Part shown: positions 8,132 through 16,300 of the stretch, piece by piece
Layout: every line of letters begins with the position of its first letter
Numbering within the stretch: position 1 is the stretch's first letter
Source: Gp1-AA122 sp035631655
Lineage (GTDB): Bacteria > Acidobacteriota > Terriglobia > Terriglobales > Acidobacteriaceae
NCBI GenBank assembly: GCA_035631655.1
Contig: DASQIH010000108.1
Location: 1 to 64,000, forward strand
Direction: 5' to 3'
DNA: 64,000 nt
Translations under genes and position numbers: made by a program
Notes under the pieces: generated by a model
Seen by the model: only the letters and a program-made list of their open reading frames with translations
What the model was told of the DNA's origin: nothing
The model's database searches: none

Positions 8132-8719
8132 TCAACCCCTGTTCCGAACTGAATGCACGAGCTTGTAAAAACTCAGCGCCGCATCCCCCTGCTCCAGCTT
8201 CCTATACCGCCGAAGCTGCCCAATTTCCCCGCCCGGATCGAATTTCCTGTCGTGCTCAGCAATTACCACGCTGGTAGCCTTCAATGCCGGGGACCCGGAT
8301 AGCATCTGCAACGTTTGCGCATAAGCATCCTTCATCCGGTAAGGCGGATCGAGAAAAAAGAAGTCCGCCATAAGGCTTCCGGCCTGTAATTTCCGCAAGG
8401 CGGCCAATACGTCAAGTTTCATGACCTGAAAGCCGTTCTCGATTCCTAAGGTGCGCAAGTTCTTCTCGATGAGTCCAGCCGCTCGGCCCGAAGACTCGAC
8501 GAAATTCACCTGTCCCGCGCCCCGGCTCAAAGCCTCGATGCCAACCGCACCCGTACCCGCGAACAGGTCATACCATACCGTCCCCTCGAGTGCGCCAGGA
8601 TTTCCCGCACACACCACATTGAACAGTGTTTCCCGCAAGCGGTCGGAGGTGGGACGGATGTCAATCCCGCGCAGGGACTGCAGTGGCCGGCTCCGAAATT
8701 TTCCCGCAATCACTCTCAT
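8132..8719 (-). CDS. rsmD: 16S rRNA (guanine966-N2)-methyltransferase RsmD
   Basis: 195 residues from the ATG at 8719 (MRVIAGKFRSRPL, the family start). It methylates G966 of 16S rRNA with S-adenosylmethionine in the assembled 30S subunit. Seen: the family motif RPTSDRLRETLFN (about residues 25-37), the SAM-binding YDLFAGTGAVGIEALSRGA, and the catalytic DPPY in FFLDPPYRMKDAY. A longer ORF upstream runs through a family B repeat and is not believed. It is divergent from the protease gene at 8950. Confidence 0.93.
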   Translation of the reverse strand: MRVIAGKFRSRPLQSLRGIDIRPTSDRLRETLFNVVCAGNPGALEGTVWYDLFAGTGAVGIEALSRGAGQVNFVESSGRAAGLIEKNLRTLGIENGFQVMKLDVLAALRKLQAGSLMADFFFLDPPYRMKDAYAQTLQMLSGSPALKATSVVIAEHDRKFDPGGEIGQLRRYRKLEQGDAALSFYKLVHSVRNRG

Positions 8720-8740
8720 CCGTTTAATCTGTTTGCAGGG

Positions 8741-8835
8741 CGTCATCCTGAGCGAGCTTCGGCTCGGCGAAGAGCTTGCCCTGAGCGACCCGAGCGCAGT
8801 GAGGGGCAGTCGAAGGGATCCCGCGTGCGTTGCCA
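8741..8835. repeat. Family B repeat
   Basis: CGTCATCCTGAGCG core, then arms resembling CTTCGGCTC/GGCGAAGAGC and GGCAGTCGAAGGGATCCC. It occupies the gap between rsmD and the divergent protease gene. Confidence 0.75.
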
Positions 8836-8949
8836 AAGCGCCCCACAGCGAAACTGCCTCTGCACTTTCGTGCCGCATAACCGCAACGGCAACCTCGCAC
8901 TTGGCGTCTAAATATATAGAATGTCCGTAGGGGAAGCGGCACGAGCCTC

Positions 8950-10077
8950 ATGAGAAACTGGTCCATCTCGGTAGGGCGCATTTTCGGAATCGCAATCCGT
9001 GTACACCTGACCTTTTTCGTTCTGCCGCTCTTCATCTGGTGGACGGAGTACGCCTCGCACGGCAAGGCAGACACCGCCCGCGATTTTGCCCTGGTCGGAA
9101 TCATTTTCGCTTGCGTGGTTTTTCACGAACTCGGTCATGCCCTGGTCGCCATGCGGGCAGGCGTTCCTGCCAAGTCCATCACTCTGCTTCCCATCGGCGG
9201 AGTGACGATGCTGGACGATTCCCGACTGCTGGCAGAAAGTTCGGCTGGCAAAGTGAATTGGCAGCGTGAGGTCCGAATCGCACTGGCCGGACCGGCAGTC
9301 AATATCTTTCTTGCGCTGATCTCGGCTGGCCTCATTGCCGCCCTGCTCCCAGAAGCTCAACTCTGGACTTGGCCGTTTCTGCACGCCAGCAATTTGCTGC
9401 GCAGCTTTGTCTGGGCAAACATCTACTTGGCGGCTCTTAATCTCCTTCCCGCGTACCCACTCGACGGTGGCCGCATCCTGCGTGCCCTGTTCTCCAGAAC
9501 CACGGACCCGGTTCATGCCACACGCCGTGCGGTTGTCATTGGCCAGGCCTTGGCCATGCTGCTGATGTTGCTGGGAATGTTGTTGAATGTCTGGCTGGCC
9601 ATGGTCGGCTTCTTCCTGTTCGTCGGTGCGCAACTGGAAGAGCGCTCGGTTGTTTTTCACTCGGTGTTGGAAACGGTGCGCATGGAAGATATTATGCTCA
9701 CCGATTTTGCCACGCTTTCACCGGCCGATACCCTGGAAGACGCGCTGGAAAAAGCTGTGCACTCCCTGCAGGACGATTTTCCCGTAGTCCGTGGCAGCGA
9801 CATGGTGGGCGTAGTCTCCAAGCAGAAGATTCTGGAAGCGCTGCGCGTGGAGGGCAACGGCTACGTACAGTCGGTGATGAACCGAATCTTCGACGTGGCG
9901 AATCGTAGCGAATCTCTGGCTTCTGCCTTCCGCAAGCTGACATCCGGCAATCTCAGCATCATTCCCGTAGTAGAAGACCAGCGCCTGGTGGGCATCGTGA
10001 CCATGCAGAACCTGACCCACTCCATGGCCCTGCTGGCCGAAAGCCGCAAACTGCGCCGCGAAGCACTCAATTCGTAA
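8950..10077 (+). CDS. Site-2-type M50 zinc metalloprotease with CBS domains
   Basis: 375 residues of the S2P/M50 family, which cleave transmembrane segments within the membrane. Several hydrophobic helices span roughly residues 15-230. The zinc motif HELGH is at 59-63, the second motif NLLPAYPLDGGR around 150-165 supplies the third ligand. The last ~130 residues form a CBS pair (DIMLTDFATLSPADTLEDAL, GIVTMQNL), so activity may respond to adenine nucleotides. Substrate unknown; no anti-sigma factor gene is nearby. Confidence 0.9.
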   Translation: MRNWSISVGRIFGIAIRVHLTFFVLPLFIWWTEYASHGKADTARDFALVGIIFACVVFHELGHALVAMRAGVPAKSITLLPIGGVTMLDDSRLLAESSAGKVNWQREVRIALAGPAVNIFLALISAGLIAALLPEAQLWTWPFLHASNLLRSFVWANIYLAALNLLPAYPLDGGRILRALFSRTTDPVHATRRAVVIGQALAMLLMLLGMLLNVWLAMVGFFLFVGAQLEERSVVFHSVLETVRMEDIMLTDFATLSPADTLEDALEKAVHSLQDDFPVVRGSDMVGVVSKQKILEALRVEGNGYVQSVMNRIFDVANRSESLASAFRKLTSGNLSIIPVVEDQRLVGIVTMQNLTHSMALLAESRKLRREALNS

Positions 10078-10082
10078 AACCA

Positions 10083-10110
10083 TTTACCGTCGAGACCGGC
10101 GATCTCGGCG
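10083..10110. repeat. Degenerate family D repeat
   Basis: CCGTCGAGACCGGCGATCTCGGCG palindromic fragment between the convergent protease and serA genes; short and weak. Confidence 0.45.
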
Positions 10111-11733
10111 TTAAAACAGTTTTATTGCCTTGGCCTGCTTGACCGCCGGGACCTTTCGCAAGGCCGTTAAGACCTCATCCGGCACCCGGCCATCCACGTG
10201 CACGACCGCGACCGCATCACGCGGTTCACCTTTTCTTGCTCCACCCGGGGCCGACGTTCCATTCCCGGCCTGGCGTCCCAGAGAGAAGTTAGCAATGTTG
10301 ATTTTGTGTTCCCCCAGAATCGTGCCCACACGTCCAATGACGCCGGGCACGTCGCGATTTCGCATATAGATCAGATTGCGCTCCAGGGGAGCTTCTACGT
10401 CGATATCGTCAATCGCCAGAATTCTCGGAAGACGGCCATGCAGGACTGCACCCTTGACCAGGTGCTCCTGGCTGTTGGTTTTGAGCAAGATGGAGAGCAC
10501 GCTTCCGGCCCCTCCCGTGCTGGTCGCCGATTTGCGCGCCTCATTTACCCGCAACCCCCGCGAGTCGGCGATAGCCGCGGCATTCACCAGGTTCGCCTTC
10601 TCCTCCAACGCTTCGTTAAGAATTCCTTTGATCGCCGCGTTACGCACGAGTTCGGTCTTCCACTCCGCAATATGGCCGCTATAGCGAATGGAAATCTCCT
10701 CGACGCTTCCATCCGACGCCTGCGCGAGGAATGAGCCCAGGCGCTCGGCCAGCACGATGTACGGTTCCATCTTGACGTACTCATCATGCGAAACCGACGG
10801 CACGTTCACCGCATTCTGGAATACTCCGTGCTTCAGGTATTCCTTAACCTGCAGGGCAATCTGGTATCCGACGGCCTCCTGCGCCTCATGCGTAGAACCA
10901 CCGATGTGAGGCGTCAGGAGTACATTTTCCAGCGCCAGCAAAGGCGAATTCTTGGGAGGCTCTTCCGCAAAAACGTCGAGCGCCGCTGAAGCCACGTGTC
11001 GCTGTTTCAAGGCCTGCGCCAGGTCGGCTTCATTAACCAGCTCGCCGCGCGCGCAATTGACTAGCCGCATCCCTTTTTTCATTCTCTTCAGCGATTCGGC
11101 ATTGATCATGCCCATGGTTTGCGAGGTCAAGCCTACATGGAGCGTGAGGTAGTCGGCCGCCGCGTATACCTGTTCAAGCGACAGCATGCGGATGCCCTGT
11201 TCCTTGGCCACCGCAGCTGAGACAAACGGATCATGCGCGATAACCTCCATGCCGAAGGCACACGCTCTTCGCGCCACTTCCATACCAATTCGTCCCAGCC
11301 CCACGATGCCCAGCGTTTTGCCGCGCAACTCGGTTCCCTGCAGTGATTTCTTTTCCCATTTGCCGGCATGCATCAGCTCATTGGCGCGGCAAACATGGCG
11401 TGCCATGGCCAGCATCATCGCCAGCGTGTGCTCGGCGACGGCGACTGCATTGGCCCCGGGCGTGTTCATGACCGCAATGCCCTTGCGGGTGGCGGCATCC
11501 AGGTCAATGTTGTCCACGCCCACACCTGCACGCCCAATCACCCGCAGCTTGTGTGCGTGCTCAAGCAGCTGCGAATCCACTTGCACCGCCGAGCGCACGA
11601 TCAGTGCGTCTGCTGATTCCAGTTGCACGGCCAGCTTTCCGTCCAGCTGGTCCGGCGTCACCACCGTCCAGCGAGGTTCTTTGAGGAGATCCACCGCCGA
11701 AGAAGAAATCTTTTCCGCCACGACAATTTTCAT
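10111..11733 (-). CDS. serA: D-3-phosphoglycerate dehydrogenase
   Basis: 540 residues, the long type of PGDH. It oxidises 3-phosphoglycerate to 3-phosphohydroxypyruvate, the first step of serine synthesis. Seen: Rossmann motif GIVGLGRIGMEVARR, catalytic Arg region NCARGELVNEADL, Glu/His segment PHIGGSTHEAQ. The C-terminal third holds the intervening ASB domain and an ACT domain (RNLIYMRNRDVPGVIGRVGTIL), which allows serine feedback. I start at ATG 11733; the upstream extension crosses a family C repeat. Next to an aminotransferase gene at 12369 on the same strand. Confidence 0.95.
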   Translation of the reverse strand: MKIVVAEKISSSAVDLLKEPRWTVVTPDQLDGKLAVQLESADALIVRSAVQVDSQLLEHAHKLRVIGRAGVGVDNIDLDAATRKGIAVMNTPGANAVAVAEHTLAMMLAMARHVCRANELMHAGKWEKKSLQGTELRGKTLGIVGLGRIGMEVARRACAFGMEVIAHDPFVSAAVAKEQGIRMLSLEQVYAAADYLTLHVGLTSQTMGMINAESLKRMKKGMRLVNCARGELVNEADLAQALKQRHVASAALDVFAEEPPKNSPLLALENVLLTPHIGGSTHEAQEAVGYQIALQVKEYLKHGVFQNAVNVPSVSHDEYVKMEPYIVLAERLGSFLAQASDGSVEEISIRYSGHIAEWKTELVRNAAIKGILNEALEEKANLVNAAAIADSRGLRVNEARKSATSTGGAGSVLSILLKTNSQEHLVKGAVLHGRLPRILAIDDIDVEAPLERNLIYMRNRDVPGVIGRVGTILGEHKINIANFSLGRQAGNGTSAPGGARKGEPRDAVAVVHVDGRVPDEVLTALRKVPAVKQAKAIKLF

Positions 11734-11811
11734 AGTGCCGGTTTTCGCCCTGAGTGGGACAGGCTTCGATTGTAAATGCGAGAACGAATTTTGCGCTGTG
11801 ATAACCAGGCA

Positions 11812-11840
11812 TGTGTGGGGGCGGGTCTCCGACCCGCCCA
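11812..11840. repeat. Family C repeat
   Basis: GTGTGGGGGCGGGTCTCCG followed by ACCCGCC: stem GGCGGGTC/GACCCGCC. It lies in the 192-nt gap between the divergent serA and lipoprotein genes. Confidence 0.8.
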
Positions 11841-11925
11841 AAGTTTTTACAAGAGACTGACAATTTCGTGACACTCGCATTTCCGCTGAGCGCTAGCCTG
11901 TCTCCAATCCGGAAAGGGATGTGAA

Positions 11926-12291
11926 GTGGCAATGCGACGAACCACCGTTTTGTTCCTGGCACTGCTAATGCTCGGATGTGGTTACGGCTCCAGGAATTAC
12001 AACGCGGGCATGATGGGTGGAAGTGCCGCGCCCGCAATTGCACAAAATGGCTTAACTCCCAGCAGCGCCATGCACGGGGGTATGGGCTTCACCTTGACCG
12101 TCAATGGCAGCAACTTCGGAACCGACGCGGTGGTCTACTGGAACGGAATGCCCCAGGGGAGCATGTATGTGACAGGGAACCAACTCACGGCCGCGATTAC
12201 CGCTGCCGACATCATGAATGCTGGGATGATCCCAGTGTACGTCCGAACCGGCGGTCAGAATTCCAATACGGTCAACTTCACGGTGCAGTAA
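11926..12291 (+). CDS. Small lipoprotein with an IPT/TIG-like domain
   Basis: 121 residues. The N terminus MAMRRTTVLFLALLMLGCG is a lipoprotein-like signal with the lipobox LMLGC near residue 14-18. The mature part contains a Gly-rich linker and a TIG-like immunoglobulin module (LTVNGSNFGTDAVVYWNG, then NSNTVNFTVQ at the end), typical of surface or periplasmic binding proteins. GTG at 11926 is preferred because GGAAAGGG stands 7 nt upstream; ATG at 11932 is also possible. It faces the opposite way between serA and its probable partner aminotransferase. Function unknown. Confidence 0.75.
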   Translation: MAMRRTTVLFLALLMLGCGYGSRNYNAGMMGGSAAPAIAQNGLTPSSAMHGGMGFTLTVNGSNFGTDAVVYWNGMPQGSMYVTGNQLTAAITAADIMNAGMIPVYVRTGGQNSNTVNFTVQ

Positions 12292-12296
12292 GCGAC

Positions 12297-12345
12297 GCGG
12301 GCTCGGCCTCTATTTCCTCTCTCCTTGGCCACAGGCCGAGCCCGC
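12297..12345. terminator. Bidirectional hairpin terminator candidate
   Basis: Perfect 12-bp inverted repeat GCGGGCTCGGCC (12297-12308) / GGCCGAGCCCGC (12334-12345), 25-nt loop, between the convergent lipoprotein and aminotransferase genes. No strong U-tract. Confidence 0.6.
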
Positions 12346-12368
12346 CGGGCGATCCCGAGATTCCCCTT

Positions 12369-13571
12369 CTATACGGCTGCGGAGACGGGCTCCTTTTGCA
12401 CTTGCCGCGCATAGACCTCCTGAGCGGCCCGCAAGCCGGTTCCATATTCGATTGGCCGTCCCCCAACCTTCGCCAGCACGTGTTCCAGCGCCGCCAGGAT
12501 GCCGATGGTATCGAGATAATCGTAGTAACCCAGATGAGCGATGCGGAAGAGCTTGCCCTTCATCTCGCCCTGACCGTTGGCCAGAACTGCGCCGAAAGAT
12601 CTCCGGAACTCCTTTACGATCGCCCCCGAATCGATTCCCGCCGGAGCCGAAATCGCGGTAAGCGCCGCCGCCGGACAGGAAGGCGAAAACAGCTTGATGC
12701 CCAGCGCCTGCGCCGCAGCTCGCGTCATTTCAGCGCACAGTTCTGCGCTATCGATGAGCGCCTCTCGTCCGCTCGGGAGGTCACCTTCACCCATCTGCCG
12801 AATGTAATCCAGGGCGGCGGCCAGCGCGGCAACCAGCGAAGTCGCCGGCGTGAAGGCCGATTCGCCCTTGGCCGCAGCCTTTCGCTCCTTGCGCAGATCG
12901 AAGTAATAACGCGGCGTCCTGATTGATTCCATCCGCTGCCAGGCGCGCTCGCTGACGGCGAGATACGCTAGACCAGGGGGGACCATCAAAGCTTTCTGCG
13001 ATCCACCGATGATGGCGTCGATTCCCCAGCCGTCAATATCCAAATGCGTGGTACCGAGGCCGGTGATGGCGTCCACCACCAGCAGCGTGTTATCGCCGCT
13101 CGCGCGCACGAGCTTCGCGATACCCTGCACATCGTGGCGAGCGCCAGTTGAGCTCTCGGTCGCTTGCAAATAAACGCAGCGCATGTCAGGAGTCAGTTTC
13201 TTGCGCACCTCATCGAGGACAAACGTCTCACCATAAGGAGCACTCACCAATTCGACTGCACAGCCGTAAGCCTTGGCCAGGTCGCGCCAGCGCTCGCCAA
13301 ATTTGCCGGCAGTCAGCACCAGAACCTTGTCGCCCGGGGAAGTGAGGTTCGAAACCGAAGCTTCCATGGCGCCGGTTCCCGACGATGCCAGCACCAGCAC
13401 ATCATTCTTGGTCCCGACAAACTCCTTCAAGTCGGCCAGCGCCCGTGTATACAGGGCGCGGAAGTCCGCCGTGCGATGATGCAGGCTGAACGAAGCCATT
13501 GCCATCTGTGCTGAAGGCAGCAGCGGTGTCGGCCCAGGAGTGAATAAACGATTCTTGCGCAGCATAGTCAT
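12369..13571 (-). CDS. Class V aminotransferase (PLP enzyme, SGA/alanine-glyoxylate family)
   Basis: 400 residues of the class V PLP fold. The cofactor-binding lysine lies in GSQKALMVPPG (about residue 190), and the N terminus FTPGPTPLLP is typical of the serine-glyoxylate/alanine-glyoxylate group. In several lineages such enzymes near serA act as phosphoserine aminotransferases, so this may convert phosphohydroxypyruvate to phosphoserine; that role is inference from context. AAGGACT precedes the start. The genes are separated by a lipoprotein gene on the other strand, so they are not one simple operon. Confidence 0.85.
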   Translation of the reverse strand: MTMLRKNRLFTPGPTPLLPSAQMAMASFSLHHRTADFRALYTRALADLKEFVGTKNDVLVLASSGTGAMEASVSNLTSPGDKVLVLTAGKFGERWRDLAKAYGCAVELVSAPYGETFVLDEVRKKLTPDMRCVYLQATESSTGARHDVQGIAKLVRASGDNTLLVVDAITGLGTTHLDIDGWGIDAIIGGSQKALMVPPGLAYLAVSERAWQRMESIRTPRYYFDLRKERKAAAKGESAFTPATSLVAALAAALDYIRQMGEGDLPSGREALIDSAELCAEMTRAAAQALGIKLFSPSCPAAALTAISAPAGIDSGAIVKEFRRSFGAVLANGQGEMKGKLFRIAHLGYYDYLDTIGILAALEHVLAKVGGRPIEYGTGLRAAQEVYARQVQKEPVSAAV

Positions 13572-13654
13572 GAGTCCTTGGCAGTTGGGTATTCAGCTAG
13601 TTTAAGACAGACGAGCGCTGTCCAGTAAGACAAGCTTTAGATTGCCGAGCGCTT

Positions 13655-13740
13655 CGGGTGCGAAAGCGAGCCCTCGCCGGTCGAAGAAAAAGCAGATTCC
13701 TCGCTTTGCTCGTAATGACAAGAATCTGAATCACGTCGGA
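13655..13740. repeat. Family A repeat, reverse orientation
   Basis: Reverse complement of the A core: GCAGATTCCTCGCTTTGCTC then GTAATGAC, flanked by CTCGCCGGTC. It lies between the aminotransferase start and the yqeY promoter. Confidence 0.75.
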
Positions 13741-13754
13741 ACGACAAGACAACA

Positions 13755-13782
13755 CTTAAATGTAGCTCTGTGCCACTATAAT
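13755..13782 (+). promoter_or_regulatory. yqeY promoter, -10 adjacent to start codon
   Basis: -10 TATAAT at 13777-13782 and a -35-like CTTAAA at 13755-13760 (spacer 16 bp). The start codon at 13790 is only 7 nt after the -10, so a transcript from it would have essentially no leader. Confidence 0.6.
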
Positions 13783-13789
13783 TCCCGGA

Positions 13790-14251
13790 ATGACGATCCC
13801 TGAGCAAATCCAGAAAGACATTACGGCAGCCATGAAAGCCCGCGACGAGCAGCGCCTCTCCGCCTTGCGTATGGTCAAGACCGCGCTCAAACATCGTGAA
13901 GTCGAAAAAATGGCGGCCCTCGACGACAAGGAGGCCCAGCAAGTCCTGAGCACGCTGATCAAGCAGCGCAAAGACTCGGTCGAACAATTCCGCCAAGGCG
14001 GCCGCGAAGAGATGGCCAAGAAAGAAGAGGCCGAGATCGCCGTGATCGAATCCTACCTGCCCAAAGCCGCGGGCCAAGACGAAATCCTGGCCGGAGTGCG
14101 CGCCGTAATCGCCGAGATGGGCGCGCCCACCATGAAAGACATGGGCACGGTGATGAAAAATGTCATGGCGCGTTTTCAGGGCGCGGGAATCCGGGTGGAC
14201 GGCAAGACCGTCAGCGACATGGTGAAAGCGGAGTTGAGTAAACCAAAATAG
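13790..14251 (+). CDS. GatB/YqeY domain protein
   Basis: 153 residues, the single-domain YqeY length. The family resembles the tRNA-binding tail of GatB amidotransferase. Seen: the start MTIPEQIQKDITAAMKARDE, the central KRKDSVEQFRQGGREE-like stretch and the C-terminal MGTVMKNVMARFQG-type helices. The start is likely correct because it matches the usual family N terminus, yet there is no ribosome-binding site; the -10 box ends 7 nt before it. Role in tRNA handling is known only in outline. Confidence 0.9.
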   Translation: MTIPEQIQKDITAAMKARDEQRLSALRMVKTALKHREVEKMAALDDKEAQQVLSTLIKQRKDSVEQFRQGGREEMAKKEEAEIAVIESYLPKAAGQDEILAGVRAVIAEMGAPTMKDMGTVMKNVMARFQGAGIRVDGKTVSDMVKAELSKPK

Positions 14252-14270
14252 CCCAGAGGGGACGTCTGGG
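14252..14270. terminator. Small hairpin between convergent yqeY and rsmI
   Basis: CCCAGA (14252-14257) / TCTGGG (14265-14270), 7-nt loop, immediately after the yqeY stop. No U-tract, so terminator role is weak. Confidence 0.4.
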
Positions 14271-14280
14271 ACTACGTGAT

Positions 14281-15174
14281 TTATTTCGTCCTCTGCAGTT
14301 CCCGGTAAGCCTCGCTCTTAGAAATCCCGAGTTCCTTCGCTACTTTCTTGAGAGCCGCCTTCTGGTCCACCTGCTCGTCGCTCATGATCTGCTTCAACCG
14401 GGTGCGCATGCCAACCTTGGCCGCCGCCGTCTGAATCGAGTCTTCCGACTTCCCAACCAGCAGAGTGATCTCGCCCTTGATTTCGCCGTGCTCCTTCAGC
14501 TTTTCGAGGAGTTCCCCAGCCCGGCCACGGAGGAATTCTTCGTGGATTTTGGTCACTTCGCGCGCAATTACCACCTGGCGGTTGAGCCCGAGCACGTCAA
14601 CGATGTCCTCCATCGTCTCGATCAGCCGGTGCGGCGTTTCGTAAAAGACCTGAGTCCGCGGGGACGCCAGAATATTTTCCAGCAATTCGCGCCGTTTCTT
14701 GCGCTTGGCAGGCAGGAATCCACTAAAGCGGAAAGAATCGGTTGGCAACCCGCTGGCCACCAGCGCCGCCAAAAATGCCGAAGCGCCGGGAATCGGGACC
14801 ACAGGTACATGATGCCGGATGGCAAGTGTAATCAGGCGGAAGCCGGGATCGGAAATGCCCGGCATGCCGGCATCGGAAACCAGCGCAATGCTCGCCCCGC
14901 GTTCCACGTCGACGATCAGCTCGGCGGCCCGCGTCATCTCGTTATGTTCGTGATAGCTGACCGTGCGCTTTTCGATGCCGTAGTGGTTGAGCAGCTTCTG
15001 CGTCTGGCGGGTATCCTCGCAGGCGATCAGGTCCACTTCCTTCAGCACGCGCAGCGCCCGCAGGGTGATGTCTTCCAGATTACCGATCGGGGTGGCCACC
15101 AGGTAGAGCTTCGGGCCCGGTACATCCCCACTGCCGTTCAGGGGCCGGTTAGCAGCATGATTGCGAGACTTCAT
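14281..15174 (-). CDS. rsmI: 16S rRNA (cytidine1402-2'-O)-methyltransferase RsmI
   Basis: 297 residues, near the family's usual 280-290. It methylates C1402 of 16S rRNA in the decoding centre. Seen: YLVATPIGNLEDITLRA (about residues 24-40), the conserved ACEDTRQTQKLL, SDAGMPGISDPG and IPGASAFLAALVASGLP, all diagnostic of the tetrapyrrole-methylase-like RsmI fold. The ATG at 15174 has no strong ribosome-binding site; a TAGACT lies a few bases before it. It converges with yqeY. Confidence 0.94.
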   Translation of the reverse strand: MKSRNHAANRPLNGSGDVPGPKLYLVATPIGNLEDITLRALRVLKEVDLIACEDTRQTQKLLNHYGIEKRTVSYHEHNEMTRAAELIVDVERGASIALVSDAGMPGISDPGFRLITLAIRHHVPVVPIPGASAFLAALVASGLPTDSFRFSGFLPAKRKKRRELLENILASPRTQVFYETPHRLIETMEDIVDVLGLNRQVVIAREVTKIHEEFLRGRAGELLEKLKEHGEIKGEITLLVGKSEDSIQTAAAKVGMRTRLKQIMSDEQVDQKAALKKVAKELGISKSEAYRELQRTK

Positions 15175-15286
15175 GCAAAAAGTCTATCACTGCGCACGCC
15201 CGCAGAACTGTGATGCAAATTGACGGCGAGAATCCTGCACCCTAGAATCTAAGTAGGCTTTCCCAGGCAGAGCGTCAGGGAGTCCC

Positions 15287-15571
15287 ATGCCGCTTTACGA
15301 ATACGAATGTAAGAAGTGCCACCACCGTTTCGAACGCATCCAGAAGTTTTCCGATCCGCATGTGAAAAGCTGTCCGAACTGCGCCGGGCCGGTGCAGTTG
15401 GTGATTTCCGCCCCGGCGGTGCAGTTCAAGGGCTCAGGCTGGTACGTCACCGACTACGCTAAGAAGTCTTCCACCCCGGCCTCTTCCTCCAATGGCGGCT
15501 CATCCGAGAAATCCGAGAAGAGGGACGAAGGCAAAACCAAGGCCGAATCGAAGAAGGCCGACAAGAAGTAG
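15287..15571 (+). CDS. FmdB-type zinc-ribbon protein
   Basis: 94 residues. Two CxxC pairs, YECKKC (Cys 8 and 11) and SCPNC (29 and 32), form the FmdB zinc ribbon; the strand VQFKGSGWYVTDY follows. The last 40 residues are low-complexity Ser/Lys/Glu. CAGGGAG lies about 5 nt before the ATG, with a TAGAAT -10-like box about 40 nt upstream. FmdB-like proteins are proposed regulators but the true function here is unknown. The methyltransferase gene starts 55 nt downstream. Confidence 0.88.
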   Translation: MPLYEYECKKCHHRFERIQKFSDPHVKSCPNCAGPVQLVISAPAVQFKGSGWYVTDYAKKSSTPASSSNGGSSEKSEKRDEGKTKAESKKADKK

Positions 15572-15626
15572 CCGTGAATGGCCGGCTGATCCCTCAAAGG
15601 TGAATCCGAGCGCTGCCCAAACGACC

Positions 15627-16298
15627 ATGACCACCACACGTCCAACGTCCAGGGGTCAGATCGCTGGTCTGAGGGCGAGCTACGACATCATTGCAGGCGA
15701 ATACGCCAAGCGCATTTACGACGAACTGAAGGACAAGCCTCTGGATCGTCAACTCCTTGATCGCTTCGCTAGCCGTGTGCGCGGCCCCGGCATGGTCTGC
15801 GATCTAGGGTGTGGTCCGGCGCAGATCGCACGTTATCTTCACGATCGCGGCGTCAAGACATTCGGTCTTGATCTTTCGGGCGGCATGCTGACAGAAGCCA
15901 AACGTCTCAACCCAGATATCGAATTTGTCCAAGGTTCCATGTTGATGCTTGGACTGGCGACGAATTCGCTCGCTGGAATTGCGGCCTTCTACTCCATCAT
16001 CCACATCGCGCCTGAGCAGGTGGTTTTTGCCTTGTCTGAGATGCTGCGCGTACTACGGCCCGGTGGTCTGTTATTGCTCACATTCCATTTGGGCACAGAC
16101 GTAATCCATGAGACCGATCTCTGGGGCTATTCGATCGATCTGGACGCAACGTTCTTTCAAACCAAAGAAATGAGCGGCTATCTTGCGAGCGCCGGCTTCC
16201 ACATCGAAGACGCTATCGAACGGGACCCCTATCCCGAAGTCGAATACCAAAGCCGTCGCGGATATATTGCGGCTATCAAATCGGCGCAGACAAGTTAG
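15627..16298 (+). CDS. SAM-dependent class I methyltransferase
   Basis: 223 residues from the ATG at 15627 (MTTTRPTSRGQIAG). Motif I CDLGCGPAQIARYLHDRGV binds S-adenosylmethionine; later motifs IHIAPEQVVFALSEMLRVLRPGGLLLLTFH complete the Rossmann fold. Substrate unknown; the ubiquinone/biotin-type small-molecule group is closest by eye. A longer frame from 15492 overlaps the FmdB gene and is unlikely. It ends 2 nt before the convergent membrane protein gene. Confidence 0.85.
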   Translation: MTTTRPTSRGQIAGLRASYDIIAGEYAKRIYDELKDKPLDRQLLDRFASRVRGPGMVCDLGCGPAQIARYLHDRGVKTFGLDLSGGMLTEAKRLNPDIEFVQGSMLMLGLATNSLAGIAAFYSIIHIAPEQVVFALSEMLRVLRPGGLLLLTFHLGTDVIHETDLWGYSIDLDATFFQTKEMSGYLASAGFHIEDAIERDPYPEVEYQSRRGYIAAIKSAQTS

Positions 16299-16300
16299 CA

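Noticed and set aside
8908..9660. 250-codon frame on the minus strand across the M50 protease gene
   Set aside because: The plus strand carries HELGH, the second protease motif and CBS domains; the minus frame has no recognisable motif and odd composition.
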